Part shown: positions 63,534 through 64,000 of the stretch, piece after piece
Position numbering within the stretch: position 1 is the stretch's first letter
Layout: every line of letters starts with the position of its first letter
Made by a program: the position numbers and the translations under genes
From: an uncultured Lachnospiraceae bacterium
Lineage (GTDB): Bacteria > Bacillota > Clostridia > Lachnospirales > Lachnospiraceae
DNA length: 64,000 bases
Assembly: GCA_934309145.1 (NCBI GenBank)
Contig: CAKRCW010000003.1
Span: 1 to 64,000, forward strand
Reading direction: 5' to 3'
Notes under the pieces: generated by a model
Seen by the model: the letters and a program-made list of their open reading frames with translations, nothing else
The model's database searches: none
What the model was told of the DNA's origin: nothing

Positions 63534-64000
63534 ATGAAAAAGAAATTATCTATAGTGTTGGTTATGTTTGTGGCATTTATGCTTACGATATACATAACCT
63601 GTACCACAAGTGCTATTGATGTTAGTGCGGCGGGGGTTTCAGTAGTCATGAATGGTACGACACTCGAAACGGGGTATTATCATTATGAGTATGATTCTAA
63701 TGGGGTATTGGTATTGATACATGATGCAGAAAATGCACCAGCAGCAGAGCCATACATATATTATGATGCAGCAGAAGGAAGCATGACTGTGTATGGTAAT
63801 TTTGATATCCGTATGGACAAGCCTAATGTTCCCGGACTGCAAATTGAGAATGGCACACTTATTTTAAGTGGTGCCGGAAGCTTAAATATTGTAGATAATG
63901 GTATTGCCGGTAATGGTGCAGAGGCGATTGTAAGTACAACAGGTGCAAGCATAGTGACAGATGCTTATACAGGTAATATAACGCTTAGAGCAATAAATTA
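63534..64000 (+). CDS. Exported protein, 5' part (runs off window)
   Basis: A signal peptide (residues 1 to about 33, MKKKLSIVLVMFVAFMLTIYITC..VSAAG) is followed by a beta-rich sequence with NGTLILSGAGSLNIVDNG, of the kind found in carbohydrate-binding or beta-helix domains of surface proteins. AGGAGG lies 7 nt before the ATG. The frame is open to the end of the window. It is divergent from the Agr-type two-component system, whose regulator probably controls it. Confidence 0.7.
   Translation, partial: MKKKLSIVLVMFVAFMLTIYITCTTSAIDVSAAGVSVVMNGTTLETGYYHYEYDSNGVLVLIHDAENAPAAEPYIYYDAAEGSMTVYGNFDIRMDKPNVPGLQIENGTLILSGAGSLNIVDNGIAGNGAEAIVSTTGASIVTDAYTGNITLRAIN

Overview
The window is an AT-rich chromosomal segment from a Gram-positive anaerobe of the Clostridia, most probably family Lachnospiraceae and perhaps a Coprococcus-like butyrate producer. 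The evidence is the classical Firmicutes origin block (rpmH-rnpA-yidD-yidC-jag on one side, dnaA-dnaN-S4 protein-recF-gyrB-gyrA on the other), a phosphate butyryltransferase/butyrate kinase pair, a DUF3881-type protein that I associate with Lachnospiraceae, two-subunit class I fumarase, and GGAGG-type ribosome binding sites almost throughout. The genus call is inference; no rRNA lies in the window.

Layout. 0.1-6.9 kb: tyrA, a group of zinc-ribbon membrane proteins (one with a GGYQQPM repeat tract), a histidine phosphatase, an unrecognised protein, tRNA-Lys and trmB. 7-12.8 kb: a GC-rich repeat element, a soluble histidine-kinase-like protein, argS, a class III Fic protein, an HD hydrolase and a PIN-PhoH ATPase. 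12.8-14.6 kb: a 1.8-kb gene-poor region with a DnaA-box cluster, five parS-like sites in two diverged repeat units and a degenerate 34-bp tandem repeat. 14.6-25.8 kb: parA, parB, DUF4446, serS, DUF3881, a ROK protein, tRNA-Arg, an Lgt-like membrane protein followed by a cysteine-repeat surface protein, CBS-type pyrophosphatase and a DEDDh exonuclease. 25.8-32.7 kb: rsmG, mnmG, inverted mnmE, jag, yidC, yidD, rnpA, rpmH. 32.8-33.2 kb: oriC-like DnaA boxes. 33.2-42 kb: dnaA to gyrA. 42-47.5 kb: fumarase alpha and beta split by a DUF4153 membrane protein, a Ser-Asn-Cys tRNA cluster and accessory ORFs. 47.7-58.4 kb: maf, AAA ATPase, Orn/Lys/Arg decarboxylase, MATE pump, ptb-buk, a large repeat-bearing membrane-anchored protein, aroD. 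58.5-64 kb: an XRE regulator with a hairpin-masked ribosome binding site, a LytTR protein with a degenerate receiver, a Gfo/Idh oxidoreductase, a 224-bp palindromic element, an Agr-type two-component system and a divergent exported protein that runs off the window.

How it fits together. DnaA, DnaN, RecF and gyrase form the replication-initiation operon, and ParA/ParB with their parS cluster lie about 18 kb away instead of next to rsmG as in many Firmicutes. mnmE is flipped relative to mnmG, so the origin block has been rearranged. Ptb and Buk make the last two steps of butyrate formation. The least explained items are: (i) a structured repeat element in two copies, with compensatory base changes in all three helices of a hairpin, one copy inside a long palindrome; (ii) the Lgt-like protein and cysteine-repeat protein pair beside a tRNA gene; (iii) the dense, orientation-paired parS region; and (iv) the pseudo-receiver LytTR/XRE pair with a sequestered Shine-Dalgarno sequence.
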